64,000 nucleotides of DNA from Rhizodiscina lignyota (taxonomy: Eukaryota; Ascomycota; Dothideomycetes; Aulographales; Rhizodiscinaceae). Below, one piece after another: positions 1-10,510 of the stretch. A program made the position numbers and the translations under genes. The notes under the pieces are model-generated. The model worked only from the letters and a program-made list of their open reading frames with translations, was not told the DNA's origin and ran no database searches. The number at the start of each line of letters is the position of its first letter. Within the stretch, counting starts at the first letter, position 1. The DNA lies in assembly GCA_010015805.1 (NCBI GenBank), contig ML978126.1:1426001-1490000 (forward strand). Direction: 5' to 3'.

Positions 1-1
1 A

Positions 2-889
2 GGATTCCTCAAAGACCCCAACTTTGCGGTTCTTGCAATCGGCGCAAAGGTGGAAAATACTCAGATCACTCTGCCGGAAGTTGCGGGCCATAAGTTTGGA
101 CTGCGTATTTACCGACCCGCGAGAGAAACCGCCGCGACTTTGCCAATCATGCTGTATTTTCATGGCGGCTACTGGTGTGCGGGCGATGCCAACTCCGAGG
201 ATTTTGGATGCCGAGCAATCGTGGCGCGTGGGACAGACATTATCATCCTGTCCTTCGAATACAGGCTCATTCCAGAAGTGAAATGGCACACGGTGTTCTC
301 CGATGCCGAGTATGCAATGAAATGGGCAGCTTTGAATGCGAGCTCGTACGGTGGCGATACCTCGAAAGGCTTTTTAATTGGAGGTGCAGACGCTGGAGCC
401 CATCTGGCTGCCATTTGCGCGGTTCGAGCTCGCGACAAGTATCCGAACATTAAACTCACTGGCCAAAACCTGATTGTGCCTACTTTTATGGTTTGGCCCG
501 ACGAAAAGATTCCAGAGTCATGGCGGAGCCGTCTCTCATCACATACTGAAAATGCCGATGCCCCTGTGCTCAACCAGAAGCTCTTCGAAATGTTCTTGTC
601 CGCGTTGAATGTGCCTGAGGACGAACAACGCAAGGGCGAGAATTTCCCAACGTGGGCGGACCTGAAGGGACTGCCTCCGGCCTACCTCCCAATGGATGAG
701 TGCGATCCAATCCGAGACCATGGGTTCTTGTACGCCGAGCTGCTTCGCGATGCAGGTGTCTTAACCAGGACGGATTACTACAGAGGCCTGCCAAACATGT
801 TTGTCCAATTCCCTGAGCTGCCCATGACTGCAATTGCGGGATTCCATCTCTCGGCCGCGATTAAGTGGCTGTTGCAGGAACGGAAATGA
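2..889 (+). CDS. Alpha/beta hydrolase (HSL-like, fold 3), 5' partial, catalytic residues replaced
   Basis: The reading frame is open from the window edge, so the N-terminus lies outside; no ATG start is visible. The protein resembles fungal hormone-sensitive-lipase-like esterases (versiconal-hemiacetal-acetate-esterase type). The oxyanion motif YFHGGYWCAGD is intact. Where the family has GxSxG the sequence reads GGADAGAHLA, so the nucleophile Ser is Asp. The acid region DECDPIRDHG is present, but the expected GLPH-F histidine motif reads GLPNMF, so His is Asn. Two of three triad residues are therefore replaced in an otherwise uninterrupted frame, which suggests a non-catalytic or repurposed protein, or recent loss of function. 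It ends in WLLQERK with no intron in the visible part and is convergent with the next gene. Family assignment is confident; function is open. Confidence 0.85.
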   Translation, partial: GFLKDPNFAVLAIGAKVENTQITLPEVAGHKFGLRIYRPARETAATLPIMLYFHGGYWCAGDANSEDFGCRAIVARGTDIIILSFEYRLIPEVKWHTVFSDAEYAMKWAALNASSYGGDTSKGFLIGGADAGAHLAAICAVRARDKYPNIKLTGQNLIVPTFMVWPDEKIPESWRSRLSSHTENADAPVLNQKLFEMFLSALNVPEDEQRKGENFPTWADLKGLPPAYLPMDECDPIRDHGFLYAELLRDAGVLTRTDYYRGLPNMFVQFPELPMTAIAGFHLSAAIKWLLQERK

Positions 890-1049
890 TGTTGAATTGA
901 GCTTATTGGTTCACTTGAAGAAGTAGTCCTGCCTATAGCACAATCAATGGATATCAAGGTTTTAGCTGGATATGAGATATTCCCTGTTTCACAGTCCCAC
1001 TTAGTTTGAATTAACTACCGAGACTGATTTCAGACAGGATTGCTCAGCC

Positions 1050-1823
1050 TTACGTCAACATCTTCTCAGCCTCACTCTTCAGTGCGGCCATTGCAGTGAA
1101 CTGTAGTGTCGGGCCTACACTAATTCTTGCTACACCAATCTCTGACAATTGAGCCACATTCAGGCCGTCCGGTGACAGCTTCATGGAGACGTTCAGCCGA
1201 CCGTCGAATTCTTTCACCATGCGTTCCACCTCTGCGCGGCTCACACCCCGCTTGGAGCCTCCCCAGACAAACACGGTCGTAGCACCAGCAGCGAGATATT
1301 GCTTTCCGCGGGTGATCACATCGTCCATGCATCCACCCTTGACCAAAGTATCACAACGCGCGTTCAAGGCGAAGTCTGGAACGCCCATCTTTTTTACCAC
1401 TTTCAGCACTCTCTCGATCCTGGCAACTGCTTCCTCGACTGAGTATTGCTTCCCTGTGTCCTTGTCGACATCTTCCATGTTGGCACCGGTGATACCGAGA
1501 TCCAGGAGTTTTGCAAAACCATCTTCAAGCTTGTCGCCGTAACCGTCCTGGAAGTCTACTGACAGTGGCTTATTGTGCTCAGTAGCCACTTTTGCGATGC
1601 CGCGAACACCGTTGAGATTTGTTTCCATATCCAGGTCGTCGTCTTCTAGGCCATATTCTCGCGCAACAGCATAGCTAGCAGTTGCTAGTGCTTTGCAAGA
1701 TGGAATTGATGCCAGAGTGCTCGCAGACAGAATATCCCAGACATTGGCGAAAACTACGGGTGAACCCGGCTTGTGGAGAGCTTTCAGCTCCTTTGCAGTG
1801 GCATTAAGCTTTGTTGAAGCCAT
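1050..1823 (-). CDS. PEP mutase / isocitrate lyase superfamily protein
   Basis: A 257-aa single-exon protein of the phosphoenolpyruvate mutase/isocitrate lyase superfamily (TIM-barrel enzymes that cleave or form C-C or C-P bonds on 2-oxo-acid-like substrates, Mg-dependent). Visible family motifs are FANVWD near residue 25, SVDFQDGYGD (88-97, metal-binding), GANMEDVD (113-120) and NARCDT (154-159). The KKCGH catalytic loop of true isocitrate lyases is not seen, so it belongs to the short PEP-mutase-like subgroup whose fungal members mostly lack a known substrate. The frame is open upstream to 1967 and could add 48 residues, but the sequence there is A/C-rich and UTR-like, and the ATG at 1823 matches the family N-terminus, so I chose it. 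It shares a roughly 580-base divergent promoter with the hydrolase at 2405. Confidence 0.85.
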   Translation of the reverse strand: MASTKLNATAKELKALHKPGSPVVFANVWDILSASTLASIPSCKALATASYAVAREYGLEDDDLDMETNLNGVRGIAKVATEHNKPLSVDFQDGYGDKLEDGFAKLLDLGITGANMEDVDKDTGKQYSVEEAVARIERVLKVVKKMGVPDFALNARCDTLVKGGCMDDVITRGKQYLAAGATTVFVWGGSKRGVSRAEVERMVKEFDGRLNVSMKLSPDGLNVAQLSEIGVARISVGPTLQFTAMAALKSEAEKMLT

Positions 1824-2404
1824 TCTCGTGAGTTTGTGTGGAGGGCTAGTTGTTGTAGGTGAAGTCGAATGCTGATGTCTCTTCCGAGCTGCTGGGCTGC
1901 TGTTCTCCATCACTTTCTTGCACCGTTCATATACTCCGTCGTTTACATTGAGAAGTGTCCGAGTCACAGAGCGACAAAGTTCTCTGGGAGTGCCGAAGCA
2001 TCTCCAATTCCTAATCTCGGCATGCGTGGACTTTCCAATTGAAGAAAGTCTTCAAATCCTCTGTTGGCCAAGCTTTGGTCTGAATGGTGCAATCGAACTC
2101 CATGCGGACGCCCGCTTTGCTGCGGAGAAGAGACGCGCTTCCTTCGCTCCACACGCGTTCAAACTAAACCGCATTAGGAAAGAGTGGTTTGCCAATTGTC
2201 GGCATTCCGAGAAACTTCGAATTGCAGAATATTTCTCAATTCTCGGGATTCAAACAATTGACAAAGCATCTGTGGTGAACAATCGATCTAATTCAGCTTG
2301 AAAAATGGTATACATGAAGGCAGTCCCAGGCAAAATGTTACTTTGTCGACGGAGTTTTTACAATTGTCAGAGAAGAAGAGTAATCAGCCTTACCAAATCC
2401 AGTC

Positions 2405-3391
2405 ATGTCGGCTCCGAAGCGCGTTGAATTCCGAGCCATAGATGGGGTGACTCTACGCGGAGATTTATTCATGCCCGCTTCAAGCGGCAAGCTTCCAATC
2501 GTTGTAATGACTCAAGGCGTATGTACCTGCCAATGGCCACATTGAAAGCATCACCGGAGAGCCCCGCTGACAAAGTAACAGCTCACACTACTAAAGGAGC
2601 ATTACATTGCGGACTGGGCAAAACGATTCAATGCCGCCGGTTACGCCGCACTCATCTACGACCATCGAGGCTGGGGTTCAAGTGATGGCGAGCCTCGTAA
2701 TACCGTCAATCCCATGCAGCAGGCAGATGACTATCACGACGCGGTGATATTCGCAGGCAATCTTCCGGGAATTGACAAAAATAGAATTGCAATATGGGGC
2801 ATTGGCCATTCAGGCGGAGCGAGCATGATTGCCGCAGGCGACGATCCGAATATTAAGGCTGCCATCTTGGTCATGCCTTTCTTCTCAGGCGCATATGATG
2901 AGAAAAACTTCCCCGATGGCATGATGGACCGTGTTTGGGCGGAACGCGCGAGACGAGACTTGGATCCATCAGCAAGGCCAGAATACGTCACAGTCTGGGA
3001 CAACTCTGAAGAAGAGGCGAATGCCCCTGAGCGCGGACAAACGCTGCTGCACGCGCCGGCCGCCTTCAAGTTCATCAGCGGCGCCAAAGCTCTCTCAGAT
3101 GCGGCTGGGACGCCTTGGGAGAACAAGCTATTGCTCCAGAGTTTCTACTCCATCGCCAAAGTTGAGCCGCAGGACCACATATACAAGATTGCGCCATGCG
3201 CTGTATTGTATCTTGCCGCAGAAGAAGACGAGATTAGCGGACCACTTGAGATGCAAAAGGCCACATTCGCTCGTGCTAGAGAGCCAAAGCAGTTTGTGCA
3301 GCTCAAAGACCTCCATATTGAAAACTACAAAGACCATCTCTTCGATACTAATGCTGCAGCTCAGATTGAGTTCCTGAAGAAATATGTGTGA
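2405..3391 (+). CDS. Alpha/beta hydrolase, S15/polyketide-transferase-like
   Basis: Two exons, 2405..2518 and 2582..3391; the 63-base phase-0 intron starts GTATGT and ends CAG, giving 307 aa. The fold is alpha/beta hydrolase: strand and turn VVMTQG, then YDHRGWGSSDGEPR, the nucleophile elbow GIGHSGG (Ser about 115), an acidic loop AAEEDEISGP and a C-terminal His in KDLHIENYKDH. The layout resembles the S15/CocE-like fungal family that includes dienelactone-hydrolase-like proteins and polyketide transferases such as the fumagillin-pathway Af380. Known relatives hydrolyse or transfer acyl groups, often inside biosynthetic clusters. All triad candidates are present. There is no signal peptide, so it is probably cytosolic. 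The substrate cannot be read from the sequence. Confidence 0.88.
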
Positions 3392-4020
3392 AATGGCTGT
3401 GGCGACTATTGAACAGGCTGGAGGGGCAAAGACGTTGGACGAGAACGGTCCAGGTAGAGCATATATGGTAGATTCACGTTCCGCACACTTTATTTACTTA
3501 TATTAATTATAAGTACCAGGATCACCCCTGTCGTGTTTCTTATTGTTCAATCGTTTATCTCCACAGTGTCACCTATGAGAGGCGATTGCTCAGCACCAAA
3601 TTACCTAAATTGTGACTTTTTGCCTCATCAGGAAATGGAGTTGTTGTGTCGTACATGATTTATAAGTCATTTTTCTGTAGTGCTTCTTAATATCCATCAA
3701 TATCACGTTCTAGAGCAACCTATTCGTAGTGATTGCTCACCACTAAAATCACCTAAATTGTCACATCCTTCGAGCTATCATGTCATTTCTGACTACCTGG
3801 TGTGACGAACCGCTTTGTGATCTACAGTCCACGCTTTTCTACTAAGCTAAAAGCTTCTTTTTGCACTGCAGAGACAAAAAAGCTTGACTTCTGAGGAAAC
3901 ACAGGAGAACACGATATTGTATACCGTCAGGGATAGATCATGGGATAAAAAGCCCTTTCATTCTCCCTACTTTGATCTCTATCAATCAGTTCACACTCCC
4001 ATCACTTCCGTTCTCTCAAG
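3392..4020. other. Intergenic, with a diverged direct repeat
   Basis: No coding region seen. It holds two diverged copies of a roughly 35-base sequence (about 3582-3616 and 3729-3763) sharing GATTGCTCA and ACCTAAATTGT. An A/T-rich box GGATAAAAAG lies about 70 bases before the start at 4021 and could serve as that gene's TATA-like element. Confidence 0.4.
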
Positions 4021-4511
4021 ATGAAGACTTCCGCAATCATTTCTTCGGCTTATCTCTTGTTACTGGGGTTTTTGGCCAGTCAGAGACAATCTACCTCGCG
4101 AACTGTGTGAATGGCGGTAAGGACAGCTCTGAGATCGATTAGTACATTCCATCCATTGCCCCTTTTTGAGAACCGACGTATTGACTCACGTGTAGCTACC
4201 CAGCTGGTTCCGACTCACAGAAAGGTGAGCGGCCCAGCTCCAGCAACCACTGCCAGGTCACCAATGGTGCCTATAAAAATTGGGAGGGTAGTGCTGTGAC
4301 GTGCAAGTTTCCCACTGGTGTCACGGTCACCACCAATATCTTAGCCAATGCTCAGAGCCTGGCCCTTTACTCCAAGGTCGGCACGGCCAGTAATGGGTTT
4401 AAGACTTTCAATTGCTTCAAAGACAACAAGAGAACTTTGTACACCAATTGTCTCAGCATCTATTGGTGTAATCCGGTGAGTCGAATAACGTACATCTGTT
4501 ATCAAGCGTAG
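4021..4511 (+). pseudogene. Small secreted cysteine-rich protein gene, apparently broken
   Basis: It opens with a clear secretion leader (MKTSAIISSAYLLLLGFLAS). A Cys-rich mature part continues on the same strand and ends at the stop at 4509, with segments such as NWEGSAVTCKFPTG and YTNCLSIYWC. An intron-like stretch of about 86 bases (GTAAGG to a TAG acceptor near 4196) lies between leader and mature part. The leader and mature part do not share one reading frame, so the gene looks broken about once, unless the base sequence is in error there. The family resembles small secreted Cys-rich proteins of plant-associated fungi, of unknown role. Decay looks recent because the rest of the frame is uninterrupted. 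Confidence 0.5.
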
Positions 4512-5470
4512 CAGATGATGGACCAGGTGGTTGACTTTGCGCAGCAGTAACTCTCGCAGCATGGATGGATGTTGGCTTGGTTGATATGCTTGTGCTTCTA
4601 GGATGTCTGAATGGACGTTGATGATTACACGTTGATGGACTAAATTTGATGCGAGTATCTCAACATGCTCAGGAGTGTCAATAGTCACACCTTTATCAGA
4701 AGGTATGAAATGAAACAAATAATGTGACCCCATCAAAGTTGTCTAGATCAAATGCAAGGTCTCTAGTGAATGCTCGACTTGAAATGCCTTTTCATCCATG
4801 AACTTTCTGAGCCGAGAATGAAATCGCGTTGCGCGGAGGGACGACTTCTTGGACAGTTTATATCCGAGTCCACCAAGGGGAGCGTAAAAATGTCCTGTAA
4901 GACTTTAAGTAGGCTTGCTGCTGGGATTCGAGTAGTTCGGATGAGAACGCAGGAATGTTTATAAGATGAATAGCAGTCCCATCTTGATCGGATAGGGTAG
5001 GAGTATGGATTTCTCTGACACAATGGAATGCGTGACAATTTGGGCGAACGACTGAGTCTGTCACTTTTTGTTCTTCGTTTGGCTGAGCTCGGTGATATAT
5101 TTGAAACTTCACCGAGATACATAATCGCTTCGGTACAGCCACCAAATATGTCACACATCATTCCAACTTGATGGCCTCGTTCCTCATTGTCGAGTTGATT
5201 AATATATATAGGACCCTGACATGAGCGCCGCCACTAAAGTTTATCTTATAGCAGCCATTTCCACCAGTCCCATTTTGCACGTAAAGAGACATGACAACAC
5301 ATAATCGCCGACTTAGTCTCTTATAACTCCTGCTAGTGCTGTGGCTGGTGGCCGTCCTTCGCTACCGAGTCAAAAGCAGCTCGGGTTACAATGCGTCAGC
5401 ATTGCCGTGTTGGGCTTCTCATGATTGCTGAGCCGTGGTCATGCGCAAGGGGTGCCCGGCGCTTAGTTGC
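4512..5470. other. Intergenic, possible relic of a fungal transcription-factor gene on the minus strand
   Basis: No intact gene. Minus-strand frames at 4763-5161 contain FGGCTEAIMYLGEV and, in another frame, SELLESQQQAYLKSYRTFL, which loosely recall the DUF3468/Fungal_trans_2 region of Zn2Cys6 regulators such as the neighbour at 5471. The similarity is split over frames, so this would be a decayed duplicate. A further minus-strand frame at 4341-4736 is unassigned. This is a weak impression only. Confidence 0.25.
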
Positions 5471-7212
5471 TTACGCCAAACTCTTCGTCCCATGTGTGGA
5501 CTGTGTGAGAAGAAGCAAGTCTCCAATGAATTGCCTGAGTATAAATGCCTGTCTAATTCCCAGCCTCTTGTCAATGAGTTCCAGCGTTTTGGGCAACCAG
5601 GCCCGAACTAGCTCCAAAAACGCATCTGCTGCGCAAACTAGCCCTTGTATAAGTCCAAGTAGGCTGAAAACTCCAGAAGGTTTCGGTATAAGCAAGCTAC
5701 TGTAGTCCAAAGTCTCTGATTCGTGAAAGCCGAGCTGATAAGGGATGCTGGCGCACATGTCCAAGCACATATGGACAAGAATGGTACGAGATCGTTTGCG
5801 TTGTAGGCCATATCCTGCTGTTGCTGTTGGAATGGCTGGAGAAACCGAAGAAGGAAAGTTGTTTAGACAGTGAAGTACAGTCTGGTGGACCATGATGCGG
5901 CAGAATCGGTAATAACCCCATATGCAAGCAAACCATGGATTGCCATAGACATGATACTTGGTTCCGTAGCATTCGTGCGGTTCCTTCAGCGTGGATGTGC
6001 TGTAGGTCCATACCCCAGGAAGCCCCACAACCCATGACGATAGATCATTGTCAAAGCCGATACAGGCTGAGATAATATTGGTGGGGTTTTTTGCGCCGTT
6101 ATTTGAGCAAGACGCATGGAGCTCCGTAATTCTGCAGATGATGTTGAACAGTAGGTACGCAGGTAGCACATCCGTGTCCGATTGCAGTTTTTGGGAATTT
6201 TGAATCCATTCAATGATGGCTTGAGGTACACGTATCCTTCTAATGATGCAGCCCACAACCTAGTAGCCACGGGTGAGTATACTGCAAGAGCCAAGACATG
6301 GGAGAAGTCTTTCCGTATAAGAACGTACAATTAAATAGCAGACCTGCAGGAGGCCTCTTATATGGGTAGTATTTTTCCAAGCACCCAAATTTTGAAGCTC
6401 TAGGAGAGCAGTAACGCCCTCGATGTGACCCACCCACGAGTTCATTGTTTGAGCAGTCTGACAGGTGATCATCTGCCAAAGTGTTAGCTATCAAGGGCGA
6501 TCCATAAACCTACGTCATTAGTTCGATACCTTACCTCGAACATCAGAAGTATGAAAGATGTTGCAATTGTCTGCGTTTTGGAGGCTCTCATAGGATTCGA
6601 GAGTGAGACCTGGATTGAGCGGAGCGAGGAGCCATATTTAGACCTCGCAAGTACCATAAGACTTGAGTCCCCATTGCTGTTTGCTAGACCTGCCAGACCT
6701 ACGGCGGTAAGCGTCGCCATGTCGCACGCTGGATCCTCGAGACGACTTCTCTTCGAATGCTGACATGGCGGACCGACTATGGCGTAGTGTCTAAAGAAGA
6801 AAGTCTGTGCTACTGTTTCGATCGGCGTTGAAAGCTCACGGAGTCGCGATAACTGTACCTGGCGTACTCGCCCAGGAGCCGAGAGCAACTCTCTCGATTC
6901 TCTTTGTGTTCGGCCGCAAGAAGTGTTACCAGTGCCTAATTCACTCTGCGCCTGTTGAGCAAGAGCTTTGCGGACGACGATCTCGGTTTGGTCTGCGACT
7001 ATCAGATCGTTTTTGCTCCTGAATCCCGAGCAAACAAGCCCGGCTCTTGCGCATTGATTGCATCTAGTCTTTGACCCATTGCACTGATGCCCTTGTCAGT
7101 ATGTCAAAATCCCACACTACGGCATCTGTCTGGAGTAGAAATAAAGGCATCGTACTTTGATCCTTCGAGATCGACAATTGCGACAGCCTGTGCTTCTGCG
7201 ATGTACAAGCAT
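5471..7212 (-). CDS. Zn2Cys6 transcription factor with Fungal_trans_2 (DUF3468) domain
   Basis: Four exons on the minus strand: 7212..7156, 7083..6535, 6472..6329 and 6259..5471, giving 512 aa. All three introns (72, 62 and 69 bases) are GT-AG, phase 0. The DNA-binding domain spans residues 10-37, split by intron 1: Cys10, 13, 20, 27, 30 and 37 in the CX2CX6CX6CX2CX6C pattern, beginning GCRNCRSRRIKC. The rest is the DUF3468-type regulatory domain, with landmarks STPIETVAQTFFFRHYA, NSWVGHIEGVTALLEL, VPQAIIEWIQ and SIPYQLGFHES. Such proteins bind CGG-containing sites and often control neighbouring metabolic genes. It sits head-to-tail upstream of the EthD gene on the same strand and is the first of three Zn2Cys6 regulators in the window. 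The start at 7212 is the nearest in-frame ATG before the zinc cluster. Confidence 0.88.
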
Positions 7213-7789
7213 CTTCGAGTAAGGTATCTTGATCAAGATAGGGTGATTAATTAAAATCTGGAGTTAGGAAGTACGCTAGGTGAGTGTAATCCTCGTGACT
7301 GGTTAATCGAGAGGTTGGGCAATAAATGTTCGACGATCGGGATGGACTTGTTGCTTGGTTTCAATTACAAGGGTACGGTACGGACTTAACCGGAGAATGG
7401 AATTACGAAGAGAATCGTATTAACTAAGCGGACCGTTTTCAGCTTAGCGCAGGTAGAGGTAGGTGTTAGTGCTTAGTCATCGATTTTTCGATTCCTAGAA
7501 ACATCGCGAATGATCGCGTACATAGCTAGTGAGCGAACAACACAGGTTTTTAGCCAGTTTTAGCTTTATGCCTTTCAATTCTTGAATCTACGTTTTAGAT
7601 CACTGTCTATGAGCTTTTCCTGCCTTCTGATTGGCCTGGATCCGCTGCATATTCGAGGTTTGAGCACGTGTCATTTCACGAGTGCACGATACCTTATTCC
7701 ATTCTGCGCACGAATCTGACTACCATGCCAACACGAAACAGAGCCATATCCTCATCCTCTTCCACTATGCTCTAAAACGGTGACTAACT
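7213..7789. other. Intergenic between EthD gene and Zn2Cys6 regulator
   Basis: 577 bases downstream of the EthD gene and upstream of the regulator on the minus strand. No coding region, RNA gene or clear repeat seen. It is the presumed promoter of the regulator at 5471-7212. Confidence 0.5.
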
Positions 7790-8351
7790 TTAGGATGCGA
7801 ACGTCGACTTGCCATTAGCCACGTTGACGACCTTCCCATCCTGGACATATGTCTCAACCCATCCAACCGTGAGCTGCATCGCCCCATGCTCAAACATGTA
7901 CCCTTCATCAGGTTGCATCTTCTCCGGGTACTCAGGGTCTTGGGTCGCTTTAATGAGATCGTCGACGCTTCGAACCATGAATTCGACGTGCGCGTCGAAG
8001 TCGGCCACTTTTGCGCCTGCATACTCCGCGAGTCCGGCTGCCAACTGTCTCGTCTCAGGAGGTGTATGGTACTACCAGGGATATTCAGTCAGACAGTCAC
8101 AACTCTGGACTGGCATGGGCGGATTCTCCAAACAGCCACCAAGCTTGATCTTAAAGAGAACACGAAGGAAAACATCTGTTCATGAAACGCAAACGTACCT
8201 GCGTATATCCGATTATACCATTGCGAGCCAGCCAGCCAGAAGCGATTGGAGCGTGGTGTTCGGTCCAATGCTTCTGGAATTCAGCATCGGAGAGTTTGGG
8301 GTTCTTGCGCTGCAAGATAGTCAATCGGAGCAGTCTGTCCTTGGTGGCCAT
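7790..8351 (-). CDS. EthD domain protein
   Basis: Two exons on the minus strand, 8351..8199 and 8071..7790, with a 127-base phase-0 intron (GTACGT to TAG); 144 aa. The N-terminal half has the EthD signature (LSDAEFQKHWTEHHAPI) of small ferredoxin-like dimeric proteins. In fungi these act as accessory or cyclisation/dehydration enzymes in polyketide clusters; in bacteria EthD takes part in ether degradation. The C-terminal half (DFDAHVEFMVRSVDDL, GWVETYVQDGK) fits the family's usual length of 110-150 aa. I chose the ATG at 8351, in good context, because the frame before it has no family residues. A TATA-like run sits near 8474-8482. Neighbours are a reductase and a methyltransferase, which favours a tailoring role. 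Confidence 0.88.
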
Positions 8352-9125
8352 GTTGTCTTGAAACAATGAAGGGTACCGTGGCAAATGCTTCTTAGTGTGC
8401 GCGTCTGCGTGAGTCTGAGAGTATTAGTTTATGAAGGGAAGGTGATGTCAATAGAAAGGGAGAGTCGCTCAGACTATATAAAGTGTTTGGAGCAAACATA
8501 CCGCACAAAACTTGAAACCTGTGAACCCTCCGCATATCGACGATGACCTTCGTTATTAATCAAGAATAGACTATTTCACGAATTAATTTCTATTCTAGGG
8601 AAATATGTCGGGCAGCGCAATACTTTGAGATCTGCGGCCTGGATTGTTAATCAAGAACAGACTATTTCCCGAATCAATTTCCATTCTAGGGATAGATTAA
8701 AGTGTTGCGTAAAGTTTTTTGATATTTTTGATGAACTGTTTCATGTTTTCGGGGGTTCTGAATGATATCTCCGAAATTCTAGGAAATTCTTGGAAGAGCA
8801 AGTTGGATCTATATGCATCGGTCAGCAGCACTAATTCACGAAGAAATTGCCATTTTGAGCTTAGTGGAAACTCTCCAAGACCTAAACTCCACTTTTGGTT
8901 GATATTGGCTCGTACTACAGATTAAACGCTAAATCGCCATCTGGGTCGATTAGAATTAGTAATTCTACTGGCTGTACAGTACGAGCATGCCTGTCGATGA
9001 TTCATTGGCCCACGATATTCCATGTGCTGGTATTTCCTCTAGATGAGTTTTAAGATATGGCAAGATCGCTCAATTTGTTCTCCATTTACGAAATCTACCA
9101 AAAAGCCTTCATTCATTGTTATACT
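8352..9125. other. Divergent promoter region between EthD and ToxD-like reductase genes
   Basis: 774 bases between two divergently transcribed genes. It contains a TATA-like element near 8474-8482 for the EthD side and a pair of 49-base direct repeats (listed separately). No coding region is supported. Confidence 0.5.
8553..8692. repeat. Pair of 49-base direct repeats
   Basis: Copies at 8553-8601 and 8644-8692 are aligned without gaps and share the core AGACTATTTC, ending TCTAGGGA. They differ at five positions by eye; three are T in the first copy against C in the second. The 42 bases between the copies are unrelated. They may be a local duplication in the promoter, or ends of a small lost element; no target-site duplication was recognised. 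Confidence 0.7.
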
Positions 9126-10510
9126 ATGTCTATGGCTTCTATCGTGTCTCTTCGCTATCATGCCGTCAAACAGGGCGGACCGTTTGAATTGGTTGAAGTC
9201 GAACGTCCTACTCCCGGACCTACGGAGCTCTTGATCAACATCAGGGCCGTGGCACTAAATGCTGTCGACTGGAAACAGCTGTAAGCCGATCGTCTCTCAG
9301 CAGCTTGAAGGGAGACAGCGAAAGCTAGATCAAACTGACGCTGGTACATTACACAGAGAAACTGGTCACGCCGTGGTTTCCTGGCCCGCCACGTTTGGAA
9401 ACGATGGCGCCGGAGTCGTCGAAGCTGTCGGAACAGGCGTTGATGGTTTTAAGAGGGGAGACGAAGTGTTGGCCCGCTTCGATCCGGTGAACACTGCATC
9501 AGCGGCCTTCCAAGTGAGTTGCATTATTGTTCGATGTCACTGAGAATAAAAATGCTTCAAGCACCAAGCGTGGATTTGCTGAACAATAGAGGGTTGGGCA
9601 CAGAATTTTGCCGTTATAAGCGTCAACAATGTCGCTCCAAAGCCTAGTCACATGTCGTTTGAGGAAGCTGCTTCCATACCGTGCGTTCCTTCTCCGTTCT
9701 CTTTCTCTTCCCTCTTCGAGAGATACAATAGACGGAGAAAAGTTAATCAGTAACATTAAAGATAGGCTAGGCTATATGACCGCATCTTCAGCACTCTACT
9801 GGGCGTTGGAAATAGCATTCCCCTTTCTCAAAAATGGGCGAGGGGCCGGATATGAACCGAAATCAGTCCTGGTGAGTCATTTTGTCGAGTATGGACAATG
9901 CTAAACTTTAACTTTCCATGTTTCAATTCCATCGTGGTCGATAACTTGCTTACCTCTCTGATCGTCTACCACTTAGGTCCTCGGGGGGAGCTCCTCGGTC
10001 GGCTCGGCCACTATCCAGCTTCTCCGTCTTGCCCTGCCTAACATCGTGCTCATCTCTACGAGCTCGCCGCGTCATCATGCTCATCTTCGGTCTCTTGGCG
10101 CCACTACGACATTTGACTACACAGCTCCTGATATTGTCCACCAGATCAAGCGTACCTCTCTAGGCGGCCAGGGAGTCGAAGCTATTATTGACGCTGTCAA
10201 CGGCATCTATACCCGTCCAGAGCTTCTGGAAACGCTGACTGGGCCTAAGCACTTTGCTGAAGTGGTTACTGGCCAGATGGCACGGGAAATTCCAGCCGAC
10301 GTCCAGCATACGCTGGTGTTTGGACGGAAAGTGATGACTGCTCCCGGTGGTAGCGGCATCTTCTCTGCATTGGGAGAGCTTCTGACAAATGGAAGGTACA
10401 AAATTCCGCTGCCTGTCACAGTTCTTGGCGAAGGTTTGGAGTTAATCGAGCCCGGTTTGCGGAAGTTAAGGGCAGGTGTCTCTGGGACGAAGCTTGTGGT
10501 CAAACTGTAG
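9126..10510 (+). CDS. ToxD-like medium-chain dehydrogenase/reductase (trans-enoyl-reductase type)
   Basis: Five exons: 9126..9280, 9357..9513, 9604..9680, 9766..9871 and 9977..10510; 342 aa. The N-terminal GroES-like domain has KQGGPFELVEVERPTPGP and FGNDGAGVVEAVGTG. The Rossmann domain follows with VLGGSSSVGSATIQLL (GxxxxVG nucleotide-binding loop) and SLGATTTFDY. Zinc-ligand residues of classical alcohol dehydrogenases are not seen, as is normal for ToxD/LovC-like NAD(P)H reductases that reduce enoyl groups, sometimes in trans with a polyketide synthase. The exon-4 acceptor has three close AG candidates; only the one at 9764-9765 keeps the frame. It lies between a divergent EthD gene and a same-strand methyltransferase. 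Substrate unknown. Confidence 0.9.

Noticed and set aside
1918-2301. Plus-strand open frame of 127 aa overlapping the PEP-mutase-like gene promoter
   Set aside because: No family features, no good start context, and it overlaps the leader of the minus-strand gene.
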